The notes below the pieces were generated by a model. That model saw only the letters and a program-made list of their open reading frames with translations, made no database searches and was not told where the DNA came from. A program made the translations under genes and the position numbers. From assembly GCA_017889545.1 (NCBI GenBank), contig JAGFZV010000028.1, positions 1-57,795 on the forward strand: a stretch of DNA of 57,795 nt, in the 5' to 3' direction. Source of the DNA: Bacillota bacterium. GTDB taxonomy: Bacteria; Bacillota; Negativicutes; CTSoil-072. This document shows positions 1 to 8,273 of this stretch, piece after piece. Position 1 is the stretch's first letter. The number at the start of each line of letters is the position of its first letter.

Positions 1-170
1 AGAAACCACTTGTCAAAGGGAGATTGACCGTCCCACTCCGGTGCAGTCATGGACATCATAGGCATTGGCGCCATTGCATGATTATGGTGTGAAGCTGCGT
101 AAGTGGTGGACCCAAGAAGCCCCAAGGATAAGATTGAAATCAAGAGTATCTGAGTAAGTCTCTTTAACAT
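1..170 (-). CDS. Secreted His/Met-rich protein, probable copper-binding (3' end outside window)
   Basis: The frame stays open from an ATG at 168-170 to the window edge (56 codons), so the C-terminus is missing. A clear ribosome site (GAGGAGG, 8 nt from the ATG) supports this start. Residues 1-26 form a signal peptide: basic MLKR, a Leu/Ile-rich core, then TTYAA as a likely cleavage site. The mature start is rich in His and Met (SHHNHAMAPMPMMSM), a composition typical of periplasmic or extracellular copper-binding segments. It is followed by TAPEWDGQ. It is the last visible gene of a minus-strand set with the two membrane proteins at 230-565 and 597-1085, across a divergent gap from a Cu+ ATPase. 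A copper-handling role is inferred from composition and context; I do not recognise the family. Confidence 0.7.
   Translation of the reverse strand, partial: MLKRLTQILLISILSLGLLGSTTYAASHHNHAMAPMPMMSMTAPEWDGQSPFDKWF
23..49. repeat. 27-bp direct repeat, left copy
   Basis: This stretch matches 3857-3883 at 24 of 27 positions in the same orientation (core GTCCCACTCCGGT-CAGTCA with one mismatch in 20). The left copy lies inside the coding sequence of the secreted protein (codons TAPEWD on the minus strand). The right copy lies outside any gene. The pair brackets the copper module. Confidence 0.6.
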
Positions 171-229
171 CGTCAATTCCTCCTCGATAATATTTGGTTA
201 CTTCTGTTCTTGTCGTAATTTCGGTTTGC

Positions 230-565
230 CTATAGTAGCGACAGGAATGGTGGAAAAACGAGCAGCGTTGCGAGCGCATATAAAATGACTGTCCAAATGA
301 TAAAAGTTCGTTCTTGTACTTCTTGACCGGAAAAAAGTTTGCTTAGAATAAACCAGGCCAAAAACCAAGTGATCAGGCCGACGGTTTGTTTTCCGGAGAA
401 TGGACCGATACCGGCATGAAAAGTCAATGCTTTTCCTACAGGACCGCCAGAACCTCCAGTAATGTCAGCTAACATATGTGATAAGGAAAGGCCAAGCAAT
501 CCAATCCCGCTCGCCAAAAAAGCGACCGCACATTTTGCTTGCTTAATTTTAATATCGGCAGACAT
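230..565 (-). CDS. Small integral membrane protein of unknown function
   Basis: A 111-residue protein with about three hydrophobic segments (roughly residues 12-32, 60-78 and 88-110) and glycine-rich loops (TGGSGGPVG, HAGIGPFSG). The ATG at 563-565 has a strong ribosome site (AAGGAGG). It begins 31 nt after the stop of the upstream membrane protein and ends 59 nt before the secreted His/Met-rich gene, so the three probably form one transcript. I do not recognise the family. Several His and Met residues lie next to the membrane segments, which would fit metal or haem binding, but nothing in the sequence proves it. Position opposite the copper ATPase suggests a copper-linked membrane role (inference). 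Confidence 0.7.
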   Translation of the reverse strand: MSADIKIKQAKCAVAFLASGIGLLGLSLSHMLADITGGSGGPVGKALTFHAGIGPFSGKQTVGLITWFLAWFILSKLFSGQEVQERTFIIWTVILYALATLLVFPPFLSLL

Positions 566-596
566 CAGAATACCTCCTTATTCTCACTATTCGCTT

Positions 597-1085
597 CTAG
601 ACGGCTTTCGCTTTGGTAATCATTGCGCCGAGACCCAGCGCGATGAAAGTATAAAGAATTGCTGCATAAAGGGCAATTCTCACAGTATTACGGGCCCATG
701 TACTTTCAAACCAATCTTCACTCATTGTAAAGACAACATAAGCGATGACCACAGCCAACGGGAATGTAAACAAAGCGATGAATTCTTTTAATTCCATGCC
801 CAAGGTATGATAATAATACATGTCATTGGCTCTCAGCCAAGGTTGGACTCCGTCTTTTGCCCGATAGGCGATGTAGATTGCATTCCCATAGGCAATGCTG
901 AGAAATGAAAAAATCACCATTGCGATGGAGCCTTTCTTGAGTCTTTCGAATGCTTCCGGTGATTTGTTGTTGACGGCTTCCACCGCCCAGATGAAGACAC
1001 CAAACAGCAGGAACCCGAACAAACCATGGAGGGCTGCAGAAAAGTCATAAGGACCACTGCCAATCAGTTTGAAATAATCTAACAT
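597..1085 (-). CDS. Four-helix integral membrane protein of unknown function
   Basis: I start this at ATG 1083-1085 (MLDYFKL) because AAGGAGGAG sits 6 nt upstream; a start further out would include the ribosome site in the coding region. The 162-residue product has four hydrophobic segments (about residues 18-36, 54-73, 100-121 and 133-154). His residues occur near membrane borders (AALHGLFGF, YYYHTLGMELKEF), so haem or metal binding is possible but unproven. It is first in the minus-strand set of three and is divergent from the SHOCT/copA pair. No family is recognised. A link to copper or redox stress is inferred from the neighbours only. Confidence 0.7.
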   Translation of the reverse strand: MLDYFKLIGSGPYDFSAALHGLFGFLLFGVFIWAVEAVNNKSPEAFERLKKGSIAMVIFSFLSIAYGNAIYIAYRAKDGVQPWLRANDMYYYHTLGMELKEFIALFTFPLAVVIAYVVFTMSEDWFESTWARNTVRIALYAAILYTFIALGLGAMITKAKAV

Positions 1086-1112
1086 ATCTTTCTCCTCCTT
1101 GCGTGTTATCAC

Positions 1113-1325
1113 TAAAAAAGAGAATCGTTTTACAATATTATTATCGCATGCATAATAAATTATCGCAATATTAAGAAAATAATATCGGATTATTCAAAAA
1201 AACAGTATTCATTATGATAGAATTCTGAGCAAGGTAAAGAAAGGTTATTTCAAATTGTCATTGCGGAGTTTTTCAGAATAGCGTACGATGAAAGTGAGAA
1301 TATTCTTAAAAAGGAGGAGGGCTAA
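1113..1325. promoter_or_regulatory. Divergent intergenic region of the copper module with direct repeats
   Basis: This AT-rich gap separates the minus-strand membrane genes from the SHOCT/copA pair and must hold both promoters. TTATCGCA occurs twice, at 1141-1148 and 1160-1167, 19 nt start to start (about two helical turns), and ATATCGGA at about 1182 is similar. Such spacing would suit a dimeric regulator. No confident -35/-10 pair was picked out. Confidence 0.35.
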
Positions 1326-1553
1326 ATGGGCTATGGAATGATGGACGAAAGATGGTTTGGCGGAGGGATTTTTATGTTACTCATTTGGGTAGCCATCATC
1401 GTCGGTGTTTTTTATCTGGTTCGGTTGCTGATAACCCAATCGCGAGCAACTGCGCCGCCAGAGGATAGCGCTCTTGAAATTTTAAAGAAACGTTACGCGC
1501 GCGGTGAAATTAGCCGTGAAGAATTTGAAAAAATGAAGGCAGATATTTCATAG
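1326..1553 (+). CDS. SHOCT-domain small membrane protein
   Basis: A 75-residue protein with one N-terminal membrane segment (about residues 14-36, after the Met/Gly-rich [14 protein letters not shown]) and a C-terminal SHOCT helix-turn-helix-like motif ([19 protein letters not shown]). SHOCT domains are short oligomerisation modules often found with copper and heavy-metal resistance genes. The start follows AAGGAGGAGGG. It ends 10 nt before copA, so the two are very likely co-transcribed. It may be an accessory subunit or assembly factor of the ATPase; that is inference from neighbourhood. Confidence 0.85.
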   Translation: MGYGMMDERWFGGGIFMLLIWVAIIVGVFYLVRLLITQSRATAPPEDSALEILKKRYARGEISREEFEKMKADIS

Positions 1554-1563
1554 GAGGATCGTC

Positions 1564-3840
1564 ATGAAAGTCATGTACACCTGTCCTATGCATCCTGAGA
1601 TAGAGCAAGACCATCCAGGATATTGCCCTAAGTGTGGGATGACTCTGGAATTGCAAACACCCATAGCTGGAATAGATGCTGCAGAAACTGTTGAATTAAA
1701 GGATATGAGTAAGCGGTTTTGGATTGGAGCCGCATTGGCATTGCCGGTGTTTACCCTTGCTATGGCGCATGTCGTTCCGGGCTTGGACATGCAGTCTTGG
1801 GTAAATAGTGATGTTTCACGGTGGGTTCAGTTTGTGCTTAGCATACCGGTTATCTGGTGGGCCGGATGGCCATTTTTTGTGCGCGGTTGGCAGTCGCTTT
1901 TGACGCGGAATTTGAATATGTTTACTTTAATTTCGATTGGCGTTGGTGCAGCCTTCGCTTACAGTACCGTGGCAATGCTTGCGCCAAACATTTTTCCACC
2001 GTTGATGAAGCACGAAGGAATGGTCGCGATCTATTTTGAGGCAGCAGCAGTCATTGTGGTACTGGTTCTCCTTGGACAAGTGCTTGAACTCCGTGCTCGC
2101 AGTCGCACTGGCAATGCCATAAAAGCACTGCTGAATTTAGCGCCGCCCACAGCACGATTGGTAGTTGAACAAGGAGATCAAGAGATTTCACTCGACAAAA
2201 TAAAAGTTGGTGATTTGCTGCGAGTTGTTCCCGGGGATAAGGTGCCTGTCGACGGTGTGGTGGTTGAAGGACATTCCAGTGTGGAAGAGTCCATGATCAC
2301 CGGTGAACCATTGCCGGTGGAAAAAACTGCTGGTGACAAAGTAACAGGTGGAACCGTCAATGGTTCGGGCAGTTTTGTTATGCGAGCCGAACGGATCGGG
2401 CATGACACGTTACTCGGGCAGATCGTGACTATGGTTGCCGAAGCCCAGCGAAGCCGTGCGCCCATTCAGGGTCTTGCCGACAAAGTAGCCAGCGTGTTCG
2501 TTCCAACCGTATTGGCCATTTCAGCAATCACTTTTATTGTATGGATGATATTTGGCCCCGAGCCTCGTCTAGCTTACGCTATTGTCAATGCGGTCGCAGT
2601 TCTTATCATCGCCTGCCCCTGCGCTCTTGGGTTGGCCACACCAATATCTATCATGGTCGGGGTTGGACGTGGAGCACAGGAAGGGGTGCTCGTAAAAAAC
2701 GCCGAAGCATTTGAAAGGCTGGAGAAAATTGACACACTAGTTATAGACAAGACAGGGACCCTTACCGAGGGGAAACCTAAGATCACGGATATTATTCCGA
2801 TTGATAGGTACACTGAGCAGGATATTTTACGGCTTGCGGCTTCGTTGGAGCTAGTTAGTGAACACCCTCTTGCTGCTGCAATTGTGTTGGGCGCAAAAGC
2901 GAAAGGGATTGCAACCGAACCTTTAAAAGATTTTCGTTCGGTGACGGGTGGCGGAGTGATTGGCTCTGTTGACGGACGAGAGGTGATCATTGGCAAACCG
3001 GCCTTCCTGCGTGATGAAAAAATTTCCGGTTTGGATTTGCTTGAGAAATCTGCATTGCAACTCCAGGATGAAGGGAAAACCGTGATATATGTGGCAGTAA
3101 ACGGCAAACTGGCTGGCATTATTGCAGTCGCCGATCCTATTAAAGCTACTACCGCAGATGCCATAAATGAACTTCATGCACTTGGACTAACCATTGTTAT
3201 GCTCACCGGCGACAATCATCGCACTGCTGCGGTGGTCGCTAAGACACTTAATCTTGATGCGCTGGAGGCGGAAATTGAACCTGCCGGCAAAGTAGAGCAC
3301 GTGAAAAAGTTACAGAGTCAAGACAAACACGTTGCGATGGCCGGTGACGGGATCAATGACGCTCCCGCTCTCAGTGAAGCGGAAGTTGGTATTGCGATGG
3401 GCACGGGTACCGACGTGGCAATGCAAAGTGCAGGCATAACACTTGTTAAAGGCGACCTCCTTGGCATAGCCAAAGCCATTCGCCTTAGCCGATATACAAT
3501 GAGAAATATCAGACAAAATTTGGTATTTGCCTTTATCTACAATGTATTGGGAATTCCAGTAGCTGCAGGAATTCTTTATCCGTATTTTGGCCTGCTGCTG
3601 AGTCCGATCATTGCCGGTGCTGCGATGAGTTTAAGTTCGGTATCGGTCATTGGCAACGCTTTGCGATTGCGTGGGATTAACCTTGGAGCTAAATTGAAAG
3701 GAGGTGAAGTTATGGACAAAGAAAAAACATCTGAACAAAAGCCCATATACACTTGTCCAATGCATCCGGAGGTGCAGCAAGACCATCCTGGCAACTGTCC
3801 AAAGTGTCATATGACTTTGGAATTAAAAAAGTTGTCTTGA
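1564..3840 (+). CDS. copA: Copper-exporting P1B-type ATPase with terminal metal-binding domains
   Basis: A 758-residue P-type ATPase that should pump Cu+ out of the cytoplasm using ATP. Visible family marks are: CPC in the transport helix (about residues 351-353, [13 protein letters not shown]), the phosphorylated Asp395 in DKTGT, SEHPLA, MLTGDN and GDGINDAP. The last helices read YNVLGIP and [15 protein letters not shown], the Cu+ (P1B-1) signature. Instead of a CxxC HMA domain it has short heavy-metal-binding domains with the pattern YTCPMHPE...[10 protein letters not shown], one at residues 5-30 and a second at about 727-752. The C-terminal copy is unusual and is preceded by a perfect internal ribosome site (separate entry). 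It is co-transcribed with the SHOCT gene. Confidence 0.95.
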   Translation: MKVMYTCPMHPEIEQDHPGYCPKCGMTLELQTPIAGIDAAETVELKDMSKRFWIGAALALPVFTLAMAHVVPGLDMQSWVNSDVSRWVQFVLSIPVIWWAGWPFFVRGWQSLLTRNLNMFTLISIGVGAAFAYSTVAMLAPNIFPPLMKHEGMVAIYFEAAAVIVVLVLLGQVLELRARSRTGNAIKALLNLAPPTARLVVEQGDQEISLDKIKVGDLLRVVPGDKVPVDGVVVEGHSSVEESMITGEPLPVEKTAGDKVTGGTVNGSGSFVMRAERIGHDTLLGQIVTMVAEAQRSRAPIQGLADKVASVFVPTVLAISAITFIVWMIFGPEPRLAYAIVNAVAVLIIACPCALGLATPISIMVGVGRGAQEGVLVKNAEAFERLEKIDTLVIDKTGTLTEGKPKITDIIPIDRYTEQDILRLAASLELVSEHPLAAAIVLGAKAKGIATEPLKDFRSVTGGGVIGSVDGREVIIGKPAFLRDEKISGLDLLEKSALQLQDEGKTVIYVAVNGKLAGIIAVADPIKATTADAINELHALGLTIVMLTGDNHRTAAVVAKTLNLDALEAEIEPAGKVEHVKKLQSQDKHVAMAGDGINDAPALSEAEVGIAMGTGTDVAMQSAGITLVKGDLLGIAKAIRLSRYTMRNIRQNLVFAFIYNVLGIPVAAGILYPYFGLLLSPIIAGAAMSLSSVSVIGNALRLRGINLGAKLKGGEVMDKEKTSEQKPIYTCPMHPEVQQDHPGNCPKCHMTLELKKLS
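3712..3840 (+). other. Possible internal translation start giving a free 42-residue metal-binding peptide
   Basis: In frame with copA, ATG 3712-3714 is preceded by AAAGGAGGTGA with 7 nt between GGAGG and ATG, an optimal ribosome site. The product ([11 protein letters not shown], then a [18 protein letters not shown] domain) would be a soluble 42-residue metal-binding peptide. Either a once-separate small gene fused to the ATPase gene, or both products are made, as E. coli copA makes a short chaperone by frameshifting. Seen: ribosome site and frame. Inferred: its use. Confidence 0.5.
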
Positions 3841-3856
3841 CAAGTAGGGCACTATA

Positions 3857-3883
3857 ATTGAAAGTCCCACTCCGGTACAGTCA
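3857..3883. repeat. 27-bp direct repeat, right copy
   Basis: Right-hand partner of the repeat at 23-49, 24 of 27 bases identical and in the same orientation. It sits in the 54-nt gap between the convergent copA and the truncated sigma-54 activator. The only open frame across it on the minus strand is about 16 codons and ends in a stop, so it is not a gene here. Confidence 0.6.
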
Positions 3884-3894
3884 GTCCGCTGTTT

Positions 3895-4848
3895 TTAATG
3901 ATCTAAGTTCAATTTGGTTAGACGGTATGTGATATGGTAATATTCTACATTTATCCCTTCGGATCGAAGTATATTTGCAATTTTTCTTGGCCCATAGCCT
4001 TGAGTTCTCAAGGCTACTATTTTTTTATCGATATATTGGTTGGAACTAAAATGTTTTTGTGGCGATGATATTTTGTAAGTTGATGTGGGGGGGCATGAAA
4101 TATTCACAACGATGTCTTGGGGAATATGTTGGTTATCTACAACAACATTTAAAGGAGTTGATTGATCAACAACGTTAAATATTGGAGGTGCTGCAGCATC
4201 AACTGAAGCATTGACAGCGTCACGAAATTGACGAATATTTCGCGGGTAATTGGAAGATATCAGCATATCCGTGGCTGAAGGAGTCACGGATAATTTTAAA
4301 TTAATCCCATAAATTTTTTTTGAGGATTCCTCATATTGTTTAAGAAAAACTTGCAGCATAGCCTGTTTTTCTTCGTTAGGACGATTTCGTAAAGGTTCTA
4401 AATGCAACGTATATTTAGCCAAGCGCTGGTACAGTTCAGGCATTAATTCCTTTTGCAGATCTTTAGTGGAGGCTGCAATGATAATAACATTTAGTTTTTT
4501 GCCTGTTCGGCCACCGACTCTTCTCAGCACACCTTCTTCAATGATTTTTAATAACATCGTCTGATGGGGACCAAGAGCATGTGCTTCATCGAGAAATATA
4601 ATTCCTTCGTCGGCTAACTCGAGCAATCCTTGTTTGTCAATTGCTCCAGTGAAAGAACCTTTTTCTGAACCAAAAATCTCTATTGCAGCAATATCAGGGT
4701 TTGTAAATTGGCCACAGTTGACATCAATAAATGGTGCATCGTTGCGCAATACTTTTATTCGTTTGGCAAATTGATAGATTGTTTTAGCAAAAACTGACTT
4801 TCCGGTTCCTGTTTCGCCAGTAATGATGCAATGACGAGGGCCGCCCAA
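3895..4848 (-). pseudogene. Sigma-54-dependent activator, 5'-truncated
   Basis: The protein begins almost at Walker A (GETGTGKS at residues 10-17) and continues with a GSFTGA loop (variant of GAFTGA, which contacts sigma-54), the Walker B-like IIFLDEAHAL, and a sensor region ending NYPRNIRQF. A C-terminal region with a helix-turn-helix-like segment (YGPRKIANILRSEGI) probably binds DNA. The AAA+ core normally starts about 30 residues before Walker A and follows a sensory domain; both are missing. The reading frame continues upstream of the TTG at 4848 with plausible sequence (LQAQRCIASLGG) but runs into the neighbouring synthase gene and then a stop, with no usable start. I infer that a deletion removed the 5' half. 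It probably once controlled the divergent gene at 4848-6005. Confidence 0.75.
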
Positions 4849-6005
4849 TGATGCGATGCAGCGCTGAGCTTGTAACGTTGCGGGACGGGGAACAGCAAAC
4901 CGGAGTTGTGTTTAAGAAAGATGATAAGATCGCGATTGCTGAAAAATTAGCGGAAGCCGGGGTGCATCGGATCGAAGCCGGGATGCCTGCTGTTTCCAAA
5001 GATGATGAGGCGGCTATCAAAGAAATAGTAAAACGAAATCTTGGTCCCAAAATTTTTGCTTTTGGCCGGTGTATGATTGATGATGTAAAACGCGCTGTAG
5101 ATTGTGGGGTAGATGGAATTGTAGTGGAAGTTCCTTCGAGTGAACATGTTATCAAACATGCGTATAAGTGGCCGCTGGAAAAAGCGGTAGATCTTTCAAT
5201 CAAAGCAACCAGGTATGCAAAAGAAAATGGGCTTTATACGGTCTTTTTCCCGATTGATGGGACAAGAGCTGATATTGACTGGTTTTTGACGTTAATAGAG
5301 AGAATTGCGAAAGAGGGTCATATGGATGCCTTAGCGGTAGTAGATACATTTGGCGGATGTTCACCGCATGCCATGCCATATTTGATGAAAAAAATAAAAC
5401 AACGCATCAATAAACCACTGGAAACCCATTTCCACGATGATTTTGGCCTTGCATCTGCGAATACTATTCTGGGTTTAGCTGCCGGTGCGAATGTTGCTCA
5501 TACGACAGTTTCTTCTATGGGCGAGAGAGCCGGAAATGCTTCCTATGAGGATGTTACTATGGCACTGCTGACGATGTATGGCGTTGATATTGGCATTAAA
5601 ACAGAGAAGATGTATGGGATATCTAAAATGGTTCGACACCTAGCAGGCATGTCAATTCGAAATAACCGAGGTATCGTTGGGGATAGCATCTTCAAAGTAG
5701 AATCTGGTATTGTTGCAGGATGGGCGAAGAATTGTGGCATGGAAAATGTTTTAGAATTGTTTCCGTATCGCTGGGACTTGGTTGGGCATGATCCGTATGA
5801 GGTTGTATTGGGCAAAAATAGCGGTGGCGATTCTGTGAAAATCTGGCTGGAACGTTTAGGAAAAACGGGTTCAAATAATTCGAATTTGGTAGTGTCAGAG
5901 GATAAAATTCTTGAAATAGTTCAAAAAGTCAAAGAACAGTCCTTCAAGAATAAAGGGTTGTTAAGTCTTAGCGAATTCGAGATTATTTTGAACAATTCAC
6001 TTTAA
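4848..6005 (+). CDS. HMGL/LeuA-family acyltransferase or lyase, N-terminally truncated
   Basis: A 385-residue TIM-barrel enzyme related to isopropylmalate/homocitrate synthases and HMG-CoA lyase. Metal and catalytic marks are the TLRDGEQ motif at residues 10-16 and the HxH pair His194/His196 (ETHFHDDFG). GERAGNA follows. Family members normally carry some 20 or more residues before TLRDGEQ. Here the preceding residues MMRCSAELV are simply the antisense of the adjacent activator gene, and no good ribosome site precedes the ATG. The gene therefore looks joined to a foreign 5' end and may be poorly expressed or inactive. The exact substrate cannot be told. A DapA-family gene follows after a terminator-like hairpin. 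Confidence 0.7.
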   Translation: MMRCSAELVTLRDGEQQTGVVFKKDDKIAIAEKLAEAGVHRIEAGMPAVSKDDEAAIKEIVKRNLGPKIFAFGRCMIDDVKRAVDCGVDGIVVEVPSSEHVIKHAYKWPLEKAVDLSIKATRYAKENGLYTVFFPIDGTRADIDWFLTLIERIAKEGHMDALAVVDTFGGCSPHAMPYLMKKIKQRINKPLETHFHDDFGLASANTILGLAAGANVAHTTVSSMGERAGNASYEDVTMALLTMYGVDIGIKTEKMYGISKMVRHLAGMSIRNNRGIVGDSIFKVESGIVAGWAKNCGMENVLELFPYRWDLVGHDPYEVVLGKNSGGDSVKIWLERLGKTGSNNSNLVVSEDKILEIVQKVKEQSFKNKGLLSLSEFEIILNNSL

Positions 6006-6060
6006 AATTAATAAATTAGCCGTCTTAGAACGGTGAAATAGGTTAGCAATTTAATGCAAT

Positions 6061-6105
6061 AACCGGGCGGAGAGTCAAATTGGCTTTCCCTCCGGTTTAT
6101 CTTTT
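6061..6105 (+). terminator. Probable terminator after the HMGL-family gene
   Basis: AACCGG at 6061 pairs with CCGGTT at 6092-6097 with partial pairing inside, followed by TATCTTTTT. It separates the HMGL-family gene from the DapA-family gene, which should therefore have its own promoter in 6105-6270. Confidence 0.55.
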
Positions 6106-6279
6106 TGCAGCCCAACTTTGTAGTAGTTCAAAAATTTTTTTAAAAATTCCTGGACAATTGAACTAAATTAAATTTACAATTTAGATAGTGCAGATGGAAT
6201 TGATAATTTGCAAAGGCGCTTGTGAATATTGCAGGTATGGAAAAAATAATGATATAAAATTGATTAAAGGAGAAATGTT

Positions 6280-7185
6280 ATGAGTCAATCCTTGTTTCAT
6301 GGAATTATTCCTCCGGTGTCTACAATTTTTACCCAAGAAGGAAAACTGGATAGAGCCGGCATGGCAAAGATGATTGATCACCTCATTAATGAAGGTGTTC
6401 ATGGGCTGTTTTTTTTAGGTACTGGGGGTGAATTTTCGCAGATGGATCAAAGCTTGCGTCTGGAGGTTGCCGAATATTGCGTTAAATATACCAACGGACG
6501 CTTGCCGGTTTTGGTTGGAATAGGATCACCGGGTACTCAAGAAACCATAAATTATGGGAAGCATGCTCAGTCAATTGGTGCTGATGGGGTCGTTGTTGTC
6601 AATCCTTATTATGTGAAGTTAACGGAAGAAAATTTATTATGCCATTACAAAAAAATAGCGTCAGAAATAAATTTGCCAATCATGCTCTATAATTTCCCGG
6701 CCCTTACCGGACAGGATTTGCATCCGCAGTTAGTCAAAAGACTGGTCCTCGAATGCCCTAATATTATCGGGATTAAAGAGACTGTTGATGTAATAGGTCA
6801 TATAAGAGAGATGATTGATACTATAAAGCCTATAAGACCGGATTTCGTTGTGTTTGCAGGGTATGATGAGTGTTTGTTAAGCACACTCATAGTTGGTGGA
6901 GCCGGATCTATACCGGCTAGCGCGAATTTTGCCCCGTCTCTCACTTGCGGGTTGTATAAGGCTTATCAAGAAAAAGATTATGAACGATTATTTGAATTAC
7001 AACAATTGATTTCTCAGTTATCGATCATTTATTCAATGGACTCGCCGTTTTTTAGTGTTATAAAAGAAGCAATTAAAATGGTTGGCGTAGATATTTCTAC
7101 GTACTCTTTGCCTCCCGCGTATCCGCTATCGGAAGAGAAGAAGGTTCAACTGCAAACAATATTGAAAAAATGCAATTTAATTTAA
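6280..7185 (+). CDS. DapA-family (dihydrodipicolinate synthase/N-acetylneuraminate lyase) aldolase
   Basis: 301 residues, full length for the class I aldolase family that condenses or cleaves 2-oxo acids such as pyruvate through a Schiff base. The catalytic Lys is at residue 166 (IIGIKETVD), the assisting Tyr at 137 (YNFPALTG), and the substrate loop reads GTGGEF rather than the GTTGE of true DapA. That change and the non-biosynthetic neighbours argue for a catabolic or side-path aldolase rather than lysine synthesis (inference). The start at 6280 follows AAAGGAGAAATGTT. It lies 275 nt behind the HMGL-family gene, and the two may have served one 2-oxo acid pathway. Confidence 0.85.
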   Translation: MSQSLFHGIIPPVSTIFTQEGKLDRAGMAKMIDHLINEGVHGLFFLGTGGEFSQMDQSLRLEVAEYCVKYTNGRLPVLVGIGSPGTQETINYGKHAQSIGADGVVVVNPYYVKLTEENLLCHYKKIASEINLPIMLYNFPALTGQDLHPQLVKRLVLECPNIIGIKETVDVIGHIREMIDTIKPIRPDFVVFAGYDECLLSTLIVGGAGSIPASANFAPSLTCGLYKAYQEKDYERLFELQQLISQLSIIYSMDSPFFSVIKEAIKMVGVDISTYSLPPAYPLSEEKKVQLQTILKKCNLI

Positions 7186-7411
7186 AAGATCAAAAACGTG
7201 AATTGACATCATTGTTTACTAAAACTGCAAGCAGCATAAATGAAAGTGGTCAGTGTATTAAATCAATGTTCAGTATAACAGCCATTGAAGGACCTTAAGA
7301 TTATTAAATAGAACAACTATATTCAAGACGGGTTATTATTTATGCAGCACGAAATAGGTAGGATAATCTTGGCAATCATGCGCTAATAAAAAAATGCAGG
7401 AGGGAATAATT

Positions 7412-8038
7412 ATGAAAGTCGTTGCATTTAATGGGAGTCCAAAGCAAAAAGGAAACACGTATCATGCCATAAAAATGGTTGCGGAAGAACTTGAAAAAGA
7501 AGGAATAGAAGTTGAAATTGTTCATGTAGGCAACAAAGTCATCAGGGGATGTTTGGCTTGTGGCGCCTGCGCGGAAAATAACAATGAGAAATGCGTAATT
7601 GACGATGAAGTCAATGAATGGATACAAAAAATGAAAGCGGCAGATGGGATACTATTGGGATCGCCTGTCCATTATTCGGCTATAGGCGGAACGATGAAAT
7701 CCTTTTTGGACAGGGCATTCTATGTTGCCAAGACAGGGATTTTGCGACATAAGGTAGGGGCGGCTGTAGTTGCTGTCAGGCGATCAGGCGGGGTTCCTAC
7801 ATTTAATCAGTTGACGAACTATATTAATTATGCTGAAATGCTCATACCTACGACAAACTATTGGAATGTAATTCACGGGACGGCGCCAGGCGAAGCAGTA
7901 AATGATGAAGAAGGAAAACAGATCATGAGAGTTCTGGGGAAGAACATGGCATGGCTTATGAAGCTGGTGGAAAACGGAAAAGAAACCGTGAAAGAGCCAG
8001 AAAGCGAAAATAAAATATTTACTAACTTTATTCGATAG
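7412..8038 (+). CDS. Iron-sulfur flavoprotein-like NAD(P)H:FMN oxidoreductase
   Basis: Start at ATG 7412 because GCAGGAGGGAATAATT precedes it. The 208-residue product has the flavodoxin-like FMN fold: the phosphate loop FNGSPKQKGNT at residues 5-15 and GSPVHYSAIGGTMKSFLDR for the flavin ring. Cys47, Cys50, Cys53 and Cys61 form CX2CX2CX7C, the compact cluster motif described for archaeal and clostridial iron-sulfur flavoproteins, so a [4Fe-4S] cluster beside FMN is likely. It probably passes electrons from ferredoxin or NAD(P)H to small acceptors or oxygen species. It stands alone between spaced genes and ends in a strong hairpin. Confidence 0.8.
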   Translation: MKVVAFNGSPKQKGNTYHAIKMVAEELEKEGIEVEIVHVGNKVIRGCLACGACAENNNEKCVIDDEVNEWIQKMKAADGILLGSPVHYSAIGGTMKSFLDRAFYVAKTGILRHKVGAAVVAVRRSGGVPTFNQLTNYINYAEMLIPTTNYWNVIHGTAPGEAVNDEEGKQIMRVLGKNMAWLMKLVENGKETVKEPESENKIFTNFIR

Positions 8039-8053
8039 AAAATCTTCAAAATT

Positions 8054-8104
8054 AAATTGCCAACCTTCTGTCGTAGTTATTATATGACAGGAGGTTGGCA
8101 ATTT
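8054..8104 (+). terminator. Strong 19-bp hairpin after the flavoprotein gene
   Basis: AAATTGCCAACCTTCTGTC (8054-8072) pairs with 8086-8104 over 19 positions, with one G-U, and a 13-nt loop. The T-run is short (ATTT), so it may act as a terminator or as an mRNA 3' stabiliser. Confidence 0.6.
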
Positions 8105-8273
8105 AGTTGACTTCATCTCCTATCATCATAGGTGTAAATTTGCCCCAAAAACAGGAAAAGCATATCCTCATCGTGAACGTTTATTCACAAGACTGATTAT
8201 GCATTGACTACAAAGGCATGTTGCGAATAAAATGATTGCACCACTAGCAAGTTATTTTTTCAGGAGGATACGA

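Noticed and set aside
82-279. 65-residue open frame on the minus strand
   Set aside because: It overlaps the true signal-peptide gene in another frame, has no ribosome site, and its composition is not protein-like.
2574-3164. Long minus-strand open frames inside copA, and similar ones opposite lepA, dnaK, glyS and chaperonin genes
   Set aside because: These are antisense shadows of well-marked coding genes, with no ribosome sites or recognisable domains.
3841-3894. Open frame encoding TVPEWDFQL across the right repeat, recalling TAPEWDGQ of the secreted protein
   Set aside because: The frame is only about 16 codons between stops; the similarity follows from the DNA repeat and is not a gene remnant that can be supported.
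6105-6275. Possible -24/-12 sigma-54 promoter before the DapA-family gene
   Set aside because: GG and GC pairs are present but the spacing is 14-16 nt instead of the required 12, so no site was called.
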